A DNA stretch of 64,000 nt from Phymatolithon calcareum (GCA_977006965.1 OZ345356.1:1116001-1180000); one strand, 5' to 3'; counted from the first letter of the stretch, positions 53,524 to 64,000 are shown. Notes: a model not told the origin generated them from the sequence alone. Numbers and translations: made by a program.

Positions 53524-54607
53524 CGAAAGCCATAGTTGCCTTGAAGTCTGCGTACGATCGGGTACCACGAGAGCAGTTAATGCGAGAAATTGCCCTCAGA
53601 TTATCAACAAACGTGGCATCGTTGGCTTCTCTCTCTCTACAGAAGACCCTCTTCACGGTTATAAATGACGCAGGAGAAACACGAGGTATAAGAGAGCGTG
53701 GAGTCCCCTAGGTATCCCCCAGTAGCCCCACACTGTTCAATATTCTGATGGACACCTTAGAAGAAAAAATCAGGACAATGAGTTTCAACGATTCTAATGC
53801 GAGTCTTCGCTTGAATATTTTTAGGGAAGACGTCACACTAATGGCGAAGAATGAAGGCAAGCTCCGGGAAATACTCAACGAATGCTCCGAATGGGCGCAG
53901 GTCTATCGAATGACTTGGTCAACTGGAAAGAATTCCGTCATATTGCAGGTCGACGGATTAGACAATCGTTTGTTCTGGCGAACGAGGAAGTTCAACTAAG
54001 ACACACTGCAGAACATCTCGGCACAACAATTGACGAGAACGGAATTCGTGACGACCGACTCCTGGAGCGATTCAAAAGCGCTGGCCCAAAAGTGCGGCTC
54101 ATGAGCACTCTATGCATGACAAGGAAAGGATACAACACAGAAAAATGCATCAGACTTTTCAAGCATTCATCAGCCCGGTATATGAGATACGCCGCGCTTA
54201 TAACTCCCGATACAATCCGAGTATCGAGAGCAGCAGTGCAAGTCCAAAAGGACATCACAACGATACTGTTTGGAAAGTGGGCAGGGCGGCACTGGAGAAG
54301 ACTAATGAAGCTATGCCAAATAGAACTATGAGAGTTCCGCCGACAGCACCTGCTCTCGAAGTTAATGCGAAGACATAGGAAGGTTGTGGAGGAGACACGC
54401 GACGCTGGGACAGAGCTGGAACTCGAGAGGCTGGATCGCATGCGAAAATCGAACACGCCAACCGATATCCAAGACAGGGGTACCCTCCAACTAGTTTGGG
54501 AACAACAAGAAGAACGCCGTGCTAAGAAAACTAACTTTTCCAAGAATGGTCTTCTACACCAAGCAGTGAGGATGAAAGAATGCAGGCACAGAATTCTGTG
54601 TACATGA
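53524..54607 (+). pseudogene. LINE fragment, copy III
   Basis: Counterpart of 13656-14730 in inverted orientation: SAYDRVPREQL, RGVP-stop-VSP, then NIFREDVTLMAKN in place of a canonical FADD, and the post-RT region. Confidence 0.78.
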
Positions 54608-54855
54608 TTGCTTGTAGGTCATTTTCCAAGAATTCCGCCGAATGGGCCGTCAAGGAGCATGGGCAGTTTGAATACTGGACAACATCTTGAGAGAGCCAAC
54701 ATGGACCCCTACAGAGTAGACCAACGTGGCCCGAGCCATCGACGCGATACTAAGTAATTCTGATTAAGGAACCGAAATTTCGAGTGCAGTAGAATGCAAA
54801 GAAAGGTGCCGACATTCTTCACGTTGGGACAATGGTACCTTCTCAATAAATCCAC

Positions 54856-55302
54856 TTAAATACGACTCAGAGGGGACACTTGTGGGACCCCCCTGTCCAC
54901 TAGAAACCAGTTTCTGTTCGCATCACTAATTGTTGCTACCCAGGATGGTGTCAAGAACGCCTCGGTCATTGCGCAGATCTCCTTGGGCAGTACTTGTCTC
55001 ATTGTTTTCACCAAATGTATTCTCGGAACTGTGTCGTAGGCAGCCTTAAGGTCCAATACTGCTACACATCTCTGATCCTCTTCTAGTAGCTCAACAGCTC
55101 TTAGGATGGCAAGTTCAGTGCTCTTACCCTAGCTGATACCAGTGGTTTGAGTTCACTGTGCGCAACTTCATATCAATAGCTGTCTCAATAATTTTCCTTG
55201 AGTGACTCAGCAAGGAAATCGGGCGGCAGTTTCCGGGGTCCTCTTGTGCCCCCTTCTTGTGTAATTGGATGAGGAGCGCTTTCTGTCAGTGCAAAGGCGT
55301 GT
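54856..55302 (-). pseudogene. LINE RT fragment, copy III
   Basis: Counterpart of 38606-39052, inverted. Confidence 0.78.
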
Positions 55303-55835
55303 CTATACACCTCCCATATGCATCCTACAAGGTTGTAAGCACTTCAGCGTTTTCAAAGTGAAGTGAAAAGTACACAGGTTGATTTTTATTCAAAAGTTAC
55401 TAACGCATCTACTGGCGAATGGGGCAACTTTCCTAGTGCCAAGAGATTTTGGCTGGATTCTATCCAAAGAGTTTCTTTTTTAGTTGTTGGTGTAACACGA
55501 TTCAGTGGGCCACAGAAACCCACCTCTGGTCTTCAAAGTGAAGTGACCGAAAATCAACACAGATGGAAGAAATCGATATTGGTAGAAAGTGCGTTTATCG
55601 TTTCATTATTGCTCTCGAACTCTTGATGGGATCAATTGTGCTGTCGTCTATGGCGTTGTTTCACTCAACAGGGATAAATATGCTCATTTATTTTTAAAAT
55701 GTCCGAAGATGACAATTTTAGTCCATACCCATCTATTAAATCAACATATATCCCCATCTATTAGTTGTCCATTACCCACCTAAAAACAAGAGGGTATATT
55801 CACAAATCCCATCTCCAAACTAAGTTCCATCCCGT

Positions 55836-56198
55836 TCAGTTCACGAACAGTACCCGCTCGGGGCACATCGTATCCGATACACGGCGTCCGTGACGAGAGG
55901 CAAATGGCTCAGGACAGGCTTCGTCCCAGCCAGATAATACTTCCTCAATCATTGCCACAATAGACCAGCCCAGGCTTGGTTCCGACTGCGCATTATCATG
56001 GAAATGTGTAGCTTCGGTGTCGGCTGCATTGGAGGTACAAAAATTCCAGAAATCCTCATCCACTATGTCACCCAACACGTAGTAAACTCCTGTGGATTCC
56101 CCTCCATCTCTGTGTATATGTTCCTTAAAACAAAGTCCGTGCTGTTTCGATGATTGAATGGCGAAATCATCAAACCTAACAGTGCAAAGGGAAATCAT
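55836..56198 (-). CDS. Family B protein, 120 aa (B6)
   Basis: Intact; CFKEHIHRDGG and GRRVSDTM. Positional counterpart of B5. Confidence 0.7.
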   Translation of the reverse strand: MISLCTVRFDDFAIQSSKQHGLCFKEHIHRDGGESTGVYYVLGDIVDEDFWNFCTSNAADTEATHFHDNAQSEPSLGWSIVAMIEEVLSGWDEACPEPFASRHGRRVSDTMCPERVLFVN

Positions 56199-56414
56199 GT
56201 TTGTTTTCGAGAAGCACAGTTCTGATGATCTTGCAGGTGGAAGTGGGTGGTTGCTTGCTTCACCACAAGTAGCTGGGGGTGCACCTCTGACTTATAAGCT
56301 TTTCGGAGTAGAGTCGAATGTAGACTTATAGCAATTTGAGCCTCTGGCAACACCTCCATATTCGGGTGACATGCAATATAATATAATGAGATTTGTCCTG
56401 TAAGATTTCTAACT

Positions 56415-56621
56415 CTACACGAAACATAACCATTTCATGCTCTGCAGTGCATGAACATGTCCGGCAGGCAGCATGTTGACCACAATTTTATCCCGAGCTC
56501 CGGGAAAGGTCATACACGTAACCGCAGTAGTGTGGTGCACATGTGAGAGCACTAATGAGGCAGCTGGTATCGCTTCGAACCCCAATATGGATACCAGGTA
56601 AATTGGTTTCTTGCTAGCCAT
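56415..56621 (-). CDS. Family C small protein, 68 aa (C6)
   Basis: Intact; IYLVSILGFEAIPAAS at residues 7-22, a mosaic of C4 (IYLVSILGFEAI) and C5 (PAAS). Positional counterpart of C5. Confidence 0.55.
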   Translation of the reverse strand: MASKKPIYLVSILGFEAIPAASLVLSHVHHTTAVTCMTFPGARDKIVVNMLPAGHVHALQSMKWLCFV

Positions 56622-57128
56622 GTTCTTTCTTTTTTTTTTAAATCGAGATTTTTATTTAAAAGTAACCAACATATTTGCTGACGCTGATTTTATTGGAAGA
56701 AAAAGAAAGGTAGATTCTTATTTAAAAGTTACCAACGCATCTGCTGAAACTTTCCTAGTGCCAAGAGGTTTTGGCCGGATTCTGTCTAAAAAAATAGTTT
56801 CTTTTTTGTTTGTGTAACACGATTCTTACCCTAATATGGGTTTTCCGTCGTATCAATAGGTTTCAATAGCAATTAAGTGTGATACTTCTGCGTTGAAACT
56901 GCACTCGTAAGCGTATATAAGTCAGATGGGCCTCGCAGACTTCTTGGCGATGAAGCAATTCAAGCAAGCGCCGACACCTCCCCCAACCATTCTCACAGGA
57001 TTGTGCGTGCGTCGTCTTGAAGAGGAAGTGCTTGGCCGTAAAAGCCGGAGAAGTCAAGTCCAGTGAGATCAATTCTAATCGTCCTGAACTTCACCAATAT
57101 TCTGGCTTTAGAAACGCAAAGGATCAAA

Positions 57129-57413
57129 ATGGATTCTCACTGCAGCGTTGCTTGCAATGATTTTGCCGGGTTTCCTTGGTTTTGTCATCCAAATGAGATG
57201 CAAGGAGCCGGCGAAAGCTCTGGTACGGTTCACGAAGTTCTCTATGACATTGTGGATGAAGAATTCTGGACTTTTTCTGACTTTAACACAGCACGTGGAA
57301 AAATCGGGACAACCTTCGTTTCCACGACCAAAGACGAGCACTTACTAGATTACCCTGATCTCGGATGGTCTATTGTAGCTATGACTGAGAGCGTCCTCGC
57401 CGGCTGGGAGTAG
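57129..57413 (+). CDS. Family A, short form, 94 aa (A7)
   Basis: Intact, matching A6 in residue choices. TATA at 56914-56921. Confidence 0.6.
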   Translation: MDSHCSVACNDFAGFPWFCHPNEMQGAGESSGTVHEVLYDIVDEEFWTFSDFNTARGKIGTTFVSTTKDEHLLDYPDLGWSIVAMTESVLAGWE

Positions 57414-57419
57414 CTTTCA

Positions 57420-58855
57420 AATAATGTCAATTAATTGCAATTAATTGCAGATTTCTCCCGGTTTTTTCATTCCTCTATTACTTGGACCCTCTGCACGCTC
57501 GAACAGCCTGGGAGACTAGATTATGATCTCAAAAGCCGCTGTTCACTTTCAAAAACAAAAAGTGACTCGAAAAGCACGGGTTCTAGCCTGGAGCGTTGAT
57601 CAGTAAGGACATACTTCGCAAGATTTCAAGTGGCTCGCGGGGTTAGTAAAACCAGTACCGACTACTGACTTCATGATGGTCTTGCATCCCTCCGAGGGGA
57701 AACTCCATGAGTGCTTCTGCTTTCCATTTTCGATCTGGAATATCGAGATAGTGTCCACCCTCGCTTAGACTGTCCCAAGTCAGAATCTGTTCGACTAGCT
57801 CCTTTGCTCCAACTTCCAACTCAGTGATAGCAGTGGAACTCGCTTTGCGCTAGTTCGCAATTGGCTTCATAGCTGAGCTTCTGAAATGCTCTTTAAAGTG
57901 AATTGTAGCTGATAATGTGCTGAAAATGACACAGATGACTGCAATATGTATAGCAGGGGGTTTGCAAAACTAGCATCTTAGTAGACCGGCAGGTGAGGGT
58001 CGTCTGGAGATAGTCGCCCAGCGATAGTCACCAGGTACCAACAGAAGTATTCGTTTGTCTTGGTGGTAATCGTCAACAACAAAGAAGCAATTAATTGGAA
58101 TTAATTGGAGAATGTTCACAGCAACAACAAAAATTATTGCAATTATTCCTAGAAGAAAAATTAATAATTGGAATTGGAGGATTTTAGAAAATTAAGTATT
58201 GCATTGCTCTAATTGCAATTAATTTTTTTCCAATTAATTTTATCGCACCCCTGGATGGAACCCAACCTTTCTCAGTTGCAACGGCAAGACAGTGCAGTGC
58301 AATGGGTGCTGTGATTGGCACCAGGTATCTGAGTAATGGGGCGAGGGTGCTAGATCATTTCTATTGTATTGTATAGTATTTCTGAATGCACTCATTAGTG
58401 TACTGCTGCTTTGTGCTGAGGTGACACTTTCGGGTCTCTTGGAATATTAGTCACAAGTACGAGGCATCTCTTCCATGAGCTCCGTTGATTGTCAGCACCA
58501 ATACCTCTCACATCTCCTCCACGTTTTTGAAAATTGTGGTAGCAAATTCCCTGAATGGTGTTAAGAAAAGTTATAGATCCAAGATCTCAATCCTATTTAT
58601 TGGTCATCAGCAATAGTTTTCGTAATTGAATGTTCACGAAGCTAGTAGCAGAGGGTGAAATGGGTCGAGCTTGCAATGCTATCGACTGTTAAAGTCGGAA
58701 AAATCTACGCATGCCAGTATATGAAATCGTGTAGCTGAACAGTCGCTCAATCGCGGCTGGGCATCTGCACTCCACAAGTGTCGTACAAAGGATCGAATTC
58801 GTGACAAATTATTAAGGAATTCAATACAATCATCTATTCCGCCTATGTGTCATAA
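57420..58855. other. Palindrome centre, copy III
   Basis: Inverted counterpart of 35065-36485, containing the hAT relic. No gene. Confidence 0.55.
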
Positions 58856-58885
58856 TGTGTTGACGTCATATATGACGTCAACACA
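58856..58885. repeat. 30-bp perfect palindrome with two TGACGTCA sites
   Basis: Core TGACGTCATATATGACGTCA flanked by TGTGT and ACACA. Copies I and II have only one TGACGTCA here (followed by TATGACAC), so block III gained the second half. TGACGTCA is the bZIP (CRE-type) consensus. Confidence 0.85.
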
Positions 58886-59017
58886 CGTCAAAGATGAACG
58901 TGTTCGCGCGACAGTTGTATATCCAGGGAAGATGTCCCTCAAAACACGTCGTCTTGTAGCGGAGAAGCCCTCAGCGGGGATGATTAAGGATTTATTTGAA
59001 AGGTCCCAAGTCTTCAC

Positions 59018-59279
59018 TTACGAGCGACAGGGCTTACGCTTAGAATGGATTTCTAAATGTAGCGCAGTCTGGTCACTCATGACCTTCTTGATTCGTATTT
59101 CCCTACTAACAAGTGCTCGTGCGAGTCGTTTGCACTCATCTTCTATTTTCCTAGGCAAGAAATCTGTGACCAGAGCCAGGAGGCGCTCCACTCTCTCCGC
59201 TACGGTCTTGACCAACTTACTCCAGCCGGCGAGGACGCTCTCAATCATATCTACAATAGATCATCCGAGATCAGGGTAA
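59018..59279 (-). pseudogene. Split-off 3' half of family A, copy III
   Basis: Counterpart of 34644-34905, same Trp-to-TGA change. Confidence 0.65.
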
Positions 59280-59287
59280 TCTAGAAA

Positions 59288-59636
59288 GATTTTTTTCTTT
59301 CCTTTCAAGTTTATTTAAAAGCCCCACAGACTTCCGAAGATATGGGCAAGGCTTCCTCTGCTGCCACCTACCTTTGTGCAGCTCACGAAACGTCCACCAG
59401 TATGGCGGACGGGAAAACTCAGGACTCAAAGTAGTCCTATCTCAGGTTGGTGCTTGGACTCGACCACTTTTTGCCTTGCATTCTGCGGATTAATACAGGC
59501 CTTCTTCGTTCTCCATGCGTTTTATGAGTGTCTTGCTAAATAATAAGAGCTCATCTAGCGCCTTTTCTGTTTCCAGTCGTTTTTCTCCTTCGAGTTCATA
59601 CCCTGCTAGCGTGCGTTCAAGGGTCTCCATATGCTC
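59288..59636 (-). mobile_element. Retroposed D-type 3' end inside A8
   Basis: 349 bp; target copies here have one change each (TTTCTAGA and TTACGAGA on the minus strand) relative to TTACTAGA. Confidence 0.85.
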
Positions 59637-59855
59637 TCTCGTAAATGCTCCTTTGGTCGTGGAAACGAAGGTTGTCCCGATTTTTCTACTTGCTGTGTTA
59701 AAGTCAGAAAAAGTCCAGAATTTTTCATCCACAATATCATGGAGAACTGCGTGAACCGTACCAGAGCTCTCGCCGGCTCCTTGCATCTCATTTGGATGAA
59801 AAAACCAAGGAAACCCGGCAAAATCATTGCAAGCAACGCTGCAGTGAGAATCCAT
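59490..59855 (-). CDS. Chimeric A-D protein, 121 aa (A8)
   Basis: Same chimeric structure as A5 with few residue differences (DEKFW in place of DEEFW; R in the TKGAF(T)RE region). Intact from ATG 59855 to TAA 59490. TATA at 60071-60078. Confidence 0.75.
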   Translation of the reverse strand: MDSHCSVACNDFAGFPWFFHPNEMQGAGESSGTVHAVLHDIVDEKFWTFSDFNTASRKIGTTFVSTTKGAFTREHMETLERTLAGYELEGEKRLETEKALDELLLFSKTLIKRMENEEGLY

Positions 59856-60370
59856 TTTGATCCTTTGCGTTTCTAAAGCCAGAGTATTGGTGAAGTTCAG
59901 GACGATTAGAATTGATCTCACTGGACTCGACTGCTCCGGCTTTTATGGCCAAGCACTTCCTCTCGTTCAAGAAGACGCACGCACAATCTTTTGAAATCGG
60001 AATGGTTGGGGGAGGTGTAGGCGCTTGCTTGAATTGCTTCACCGAGAAGAAGTCGGCGAGGCCCATCTGACTTATATACGCTTACGAGTGCATTTTCAAC
60101 GCAGAAGTATCACACTTAATTGCTATTGCAACCTATTGATACGACGGAAAACCCATATAAGGGTAAGAATCGTGTTACACAAACAAAAAAGAAACTATTT
60201 TTTTAGACAGAATCCGGCCAAAACCTCTTGGCACTAGGAAAGTTTCAGCAGATGCGTTGGTAACTTTTAAATAAGAATCTACCTTTCTTTTTCTTCCAAT
60301 AAAATCAGCGTCAGCAAATATGTTGGTTACTTTTAAATAAAAATCTCGATTTAAAAAAAAAAGAAAGAAC

Positions 60371-60577
60371 ATGGCTAGCAAGAAACCAATTTACCTGGTA
60401 TCCATATTGGGGTTCGAAGCGATACCAGCTGCCTCATTAGTGCTCTCACATGTGCACCACACTACTGCGGTTACGTGTATGACCTTTCCCGGAGCTCGGG
60501 ATAAAATTGTGGTCAACATGCTGCCTGCCGGACATGTTCATGCACTGCAGAGCATGAAATGGTTATGTTTCGTGTAG
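60371..60577 (+). CDS. Family C small protein, 68 aa (C7)
   Basis: Intact and identical to C6 in the other arm. Positional counterpart of the truncated C4. Confidence 0.55.
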   Translation: MASKKPIYLVSILGFEAIPAASLVLSHVHHTTAVTCMTFPGARDKIVVNMLPAGHVHALQSMKWLCFV

Positions 60578-60793
60578 AGTTAGAAATCTTACAGGACAAA
60601 TCTCATTATATTATATTGCATGTCACCCGAATATGGAGGTGTTGCCAGAGGCTCAAATTGCTATAAGTCTACATTCGACTCTACTCCGAAAAGCTTATAA
60701 GTCAGAGGTGCACCCCCAGCTACTTGTGGTGAAGCAAGCAACCACCCACTTCCACCTGCAAGATCATCAGAACTGTGCTTCTCGAAAACAAAC

Positions 60794-61156
60794 ATGATTT
60801 CCCTTTGCACTGTTAGGTTTGATGATTTCGCCATTCAATCATCGAAACAGCACGGACTTTGTTTTGAGGAACATATACACAGAGATGGAGGGGAATCCAC
60901 AGGAGTTTACTACGTGTTGGGTGACATAGTGGATGAGGATTTCTGGAATTTTTGTTCCTCCAATGCAGCCGACACCGAAGCTACACATTTCCATGATAAT
61001 GCGCAGTCGGAACCAAGCCTGGGCTGGTCTATTGTGGCAATGATTGAGGAAGTATTATCTGGTTGGGACGAAGCCTGTCCTGAGCCATTTGCCTCTCGTC
61101 ACGGACGCCATGTATCGGATACGATGTGCCCCGAGCGGGTACTGTTCGTGAACTGA
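60794..61156 (+). CDS. Family B protein, 120 aa (B7)
   Basis: Intact; HIHRDGG, FCSSN, RHVSDTM. It resembles B5 rather than its positional counterpart B4. Confidence 0.7.
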   Translation: MISLCTVRFDDFAIQSSKQHGLCFEEHIHRDGGESTGVYYVLGDIVDEDFWNFCSSNAADTEATHFHDNAQSEPSLGWSIVAMIEEVLSGWDEACPEPFASRHGRHVSDTMCPERVLFVN

Positions 61157-61689
61157 ACGGGATGGAACTTAGTTTGGGGATGGGATTTGTGAATATACCC
61201 TCTTGTTTTTAGGTGGGTAATGGACAACTAATAGATGGGGATATATGTTGATTTAATAGATGGGTATGGACTAAAATTGTCGTCTTCGGACATTTTAAAA
61301 ATAAATGAGCATATTTATCCCTGTTGAGTGAAACAACGCCATAGACGACAGCACAATTGATCCTATCAAGAGTTCGAGAGCAATAATGAAACGATAAACA
61401 CAATTTCTACCAATATCGATTTCTTAGATACGTTGAGGAACTCGGCTGTGTTGATTTTCGGTCTCTTCACTTTGAAGTTGTCGCCGTGATTACTGCTTGA
61501 AGAAGGAGGTCTTCCCCAATTAAATCTAACCGTCATCACGTTCCATTAATGGGAAGGCCTATCGATGCGGGGAAGGTATTCAGCCTTCTGCAGTGCCGAT
61601 CTGGGTTGGAGCTTTGAAGAGCGGACTTGGCCCTGCTGTTTACTAGATGTTGCTCGCAGACGAAATGAACAGGTTTTTTGAATTTGGAA

Positions 61690-61864
61690 TTTATTAAACG
61701 CCCTCGGAAACAGTCATGAGACTACATCGGAGATGCGTTTCAGCCTTTACACTCTTTGTAGCTTCATGAATCTACCCAAGTCCCTGTGACCGGAGTTAAT
61801 GTTGTAGATCTCGCTCCAAAAAATCATTCCCAGAAAAAAATGTGGAGGGAAAATCTTGGGCTTC
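61690..61864 (-). pseudogene. Older family D relic, left part (antisense)
   Basis: Complement of the D relic 3' region at 5190-5345; it continues at 62632-62797 beyond the D retrocopy. Confidence 0.7.
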
Positions 61865-61878
61865 ACTGGTCAGATTTC

Positions 61879-62382
61879 ATGCTCGTGAGAGCCAAGACAA
61901 AAAAAGAGAGCCTACTGGCCGTCCCAAAGGATTGCAGAGACGTGGATGAATTGCAATGGGTGTGTCGGGACATGGCAGCAATGCTAAGGCATGAGCAGTT
62001 CGAGAAGGCCTTGGAGTATCTTAAGCAAGGAATGTCGGCAGGATCCCTGAAAGCATCACTCTTCAATGATGAAGGGGAGTCTTTGGAATCAAGCAGAAAG
62101 CGAAAGATACCGTACGATATAGTCAGAGCAATTCCAGTGATTTTAAGGCTTCCGAAAGTACGTCACCGTCAATTGGCGGTGAAGTGGGCGTTTGGGAGAT
62201 ATCCCCCACTGAGCACGGCACTACTAGAAGACAAATTTGGCGAAATCATATCAAGGCTATTGCACACGGTTGAAACGTCTTTGGCGAGATACCAGCTGAC
62301 CGGAGAAGAGACCAAGAAGACCGAAGAAGCACTGGACCAGCTACTCTTCTTTACCAGTGCCTTTTACGAGGACATGGAATAG
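61879..62382 (+). CDS. Family D protein, 167 aa, retrocopy
   Basis: Unknown function. The ATG at 61879 is the first base after the 14-bp target duplication. Helical throughout, with a SRKRK basic patch near residue 80 (possible nuclear signal) and a C terminus RYQLTGEE, EEALDQLLFFTSAF, YEDME that is homologous to the tail captured by family A. The open frame extends upstream to 61786 (GTG) through antisense relic sequence, so the upstream residues are fortuitous. Intact; no promoter recognised. Confidence 0.7.
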   Translation: MLVRAKTKKESLLAVPKDCRDVDELQWVCRDMAAMLRHEQFEKALEYLKQGMSAGSLKASLFNDEGESLESSRKRKIPYDIVRAIPVILRLPKVRHRQLAVKWAFGRYPPLSTALLEDKFGEIISRLLHTVETSLARYQLTGEETKKTEEALDQLLFFTSAFYEDME

Positions 62383-62617
62383 AAAAACAAAGGATAAGAA
62401 TTGCGAGCTCGAATCGCCGCTGAGCGCATAGAGGACTCTAAGCTTTTCCCACATCCGTCCGATGTGGGTTTTTGCAGCTAGGGCCACGATATACAAGATT
62501 GCGGAAGAAGCATATATGAATGTTATACTATGCTACAAGGCTGTAGCAACTGAAACGCATCTCCCTTACAGTCTAAAGAGTGTTACTGAGAGCGTTTAAT
62601 AAATACTACTAAAAAAA
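61879..62617 (+). mobile_element. Retroposed family D copy, 739 bp
   Basis: Perfect ACTGGTCAGATTTC duplications (61865-61878, 62618-62631), AATAAA at about 62598 and a terminal run of As. Inserted into an antisense D relic whose two parts rejoin when the insert and one target copy are removed. Confidence 0.93.
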
Positions 62618-62797
62618 ACTGGTCAGATTTCTTGTGGGGCTCAGAGTCGCAGTGCTATTGACTCGTTGTCTATTACATGTCATCGTAAAAGACGATGGTG
62701 AAAAAACTATCTGCTACAGAGCTTTTTCGTGATATTAATCTCCTCTCGGGTCAGCTGATATCTTCCGATATACGCGTAGAGATTGCTGATGAGGATT

Positions 62798-62893
62798 GGT
62801 TTGTACCTTTTTCTATTTTTAGTTTTTTAAAACTAGAAATAAAAAAGGTACAAACTAAAAAGTAGATTTTTTATTATTACCTTTTTTTAAGGA
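62798..62893. repeat. P2 and half of P1, inverted copy
   Basis: P2 62798-62855; P1 from 62857 is interrupted at its centre near 62888, where new sequence begins. Confidence 0.8.
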
Positions 62894-63697
62894 CCTACAT
62901 CCCCATCTTAGATTTTCACTTTTATTTTTTATGAGCTTGGGAATCCGAGAAGCTCATTGGACACTTTCTGTTATGGCAGTACATAATTGGCTAATCAAAA
63001 AAAGTCCTCGCGCCGTGGAAACTTTTTCTAGAAATTCTCAGCAGAGGGTTCCTGCGAAAATCGGGACAGCTCCTTAAACGCGCAGTTTAAGACCACTTCC
63101 TGATCCGTTCTTCGCATTTCGAAAACTATCATAGAAAGCCAAGAAAGTAGGTTATCCAAAAAGCAAAAAGAAAAATCAAAGAAAGGGGATGAAATAAGGA
63201 GTGTAGAGCACTTTTCGTAATTCTGATCTTGAAAAAGAATCGCCTACAATGATGGACAATTATCTCGAAAAGAACTACAAGAATTTCTTATTGCTTGGGT
63301 CAAAAGTTTCGAATGGTTATAGACTAACACAGGAATACAGCAAATTTGGTAAAATCGAACGTCTAGGTGGCAAAAAAGTTCGCGCCGCGAGACCAAAAGT
63401 TTTTTAAAATCGGCAAAGGAACAGGCGAAAAATATAGTAAAATTCACGTTGCGCACCGACGAGAAGCTGAAACTGTTCGAAGGAAATACAGTAAGTAATT
63501 TTTTGTAATGATTGATTAGAGCGGAACATTGGAAACTTTTGCTGACTTCATATTTGAAAATATTTCACTTGTTTCTACACATTTTCTTGAAACTGGATGC
63601 AGTCCCGTTGGTGCAAACGACATAATTAAAATTTTCATCCAGTTTATGAGCATTGTTTCGGCCAGTGAGAGCGCTTCAAAGATGGGGAAATAGGTCC
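62891..63697. mobile_element. TIR element of about 807 bp, possible TTAA target
   Basis: Ends GGACCTACATCCCCATCTT and, inverted, GGACCTATTTCCCCATCTT, flanked by TTAA at 62887-62890 and 63698-63701. No transposase recognised inside. Related T/A-rich strings outside both ends mean the terminal repeat may extend further, so the exact limits and target duplication are provisional. Confidence 0.6.
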
Positions 63698-63732
63698 TTA
63701 AATTACTTTTTTTTTAAAAAAAGGAATAAAAA

Positions 63733-64000
63733 ATGAGGAAATTCGCTACACGGACCGAAAAAGGTGGCAAAATTCGCTAAATCGGCACCCCTTGCAAAAA
63801 CTACTACGCACTATGATATGAGCTAGCTAACCCTAGATACAAACCCAAGACGCCAGTACATGAAAAATAATGAGGACAGTAAAACGTAGACAGACGCGTT
63901 CGCTACGCAAAGCACTCTGCACATCGTCGAATTCGACTGTTAAGCCGTCTGAAGTTATGGAGAAGAAGGAGTTCGTGCTAAGGGTGGGCGACTAACTTGG
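63733..64000 (+). pseudogene. MULE-like 5' end, cut by window
   Basis: AATGAGGAAATTCGCTAC terminus with a second AAATTCGCTAAATCGG just inside, and about 220 bp later MEKKEFVLRVGD then a stop, matching MEKKELVLEVRAY at 42739. Confidence 0.5.

Larger units (their letters stand above)
55529..61480. repeat. Palindromic B-C-A cassette, block III
   Basis: Same layout as block II but inverted as a whole; arms about 55529-57350 and 59637-61480. Confidence 0.9.
53415..62890. repeat. Segmental copy III (inverted)
   Basis: Inverted counterpart of about 31790-40460. It begins at the shared LINE 3' end and stops in the centre of palindrome P1. It has one extra insertion, the D retrocopy at 61879-62617, and lacks the retained parts upstream of P1. 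Confidence 0.9.

Noticed and set aside
1-64000. CRISPR array or bacterial operon
   Set aside because: The repeats are long, mirrored and gene-bearing; no short regularly spaced repeats, and gene features are eukaryotic.

Overview
The window is nuclear DNA of a eukaryote, not a prokaryote. It has TATA boxes, AATAAA signals followed by A-rich tails, LINE retrotransposons with separate endonuclease, reverse transcriptase and RNase H parts, PIF/Harbinger and hAT DNA transposons, and short apparently intronless genes read with the standard code. The lineage cannot be fixed from sequence alone. An intron-poor, transposon-rich algal genome (for example a red alga) is my best guess and is held weakly. 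No tRNA, rRNA or CRISPR array was seen.

Most of the window is one duplicated region. Bases 1-15926 (copy I) are repeated in the same direction at about 26505-41534 (copy II), about 99% identical over the long membrane-protein gene. About 9.5 kb (roughly 53415-62890) is a third, inverted copy (III). Between I and II lie two PIF/Harbinger elements (15927-19708, and about 19.8-22.5 kb), an AT-rich desert and retroposed fragments. Between II and III lie a Mutator-like remnant, a nearly intact hAT element (44752-47154) and a decayed RNase H-bearing LINE (48668-53480).

Each copy contains a palindromic gene cassette, here called B-C-A...A-C-B. Family A (N-terminal domain with a DIVDEEFW motif) and family B (120 aa, DIVDEDFW and LGWSIVAMIE motifs) are paralogues with matching start positions and TATA-proximal sequences. 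Family C is a 68-aa protein. Seven B, seven C and eight A copies are present. Arms are about 1.8 kb and the asymmetric centre (about 2.3 kb) holds a hAT relic. Copies I and II also carry a 578-aa putative multi-pass membrane protein of unknown function.

The strongest observations concern how these genes have been remodelled. (1) A 349-bp, 5'-truncated, A-tailed retrocopy of a family-D 3' end sits inside family A between TTACTAGA target duplications; together with a 2-nt deletion it gives an in-frame chimeric gene (A5, A8; A2 is disrupted). (2) A family-D retrocopy (61879-62617) lies between 14-bp target duplications inside an older antisense D relic. (3) C and B copies in block III look like mosaics of the two arms of block II, as expected from arm-to-arm gene conversion. 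(4) At least six DNA-transposon insertions can be bounded to the base, several with an empty-site comparison inside this window.
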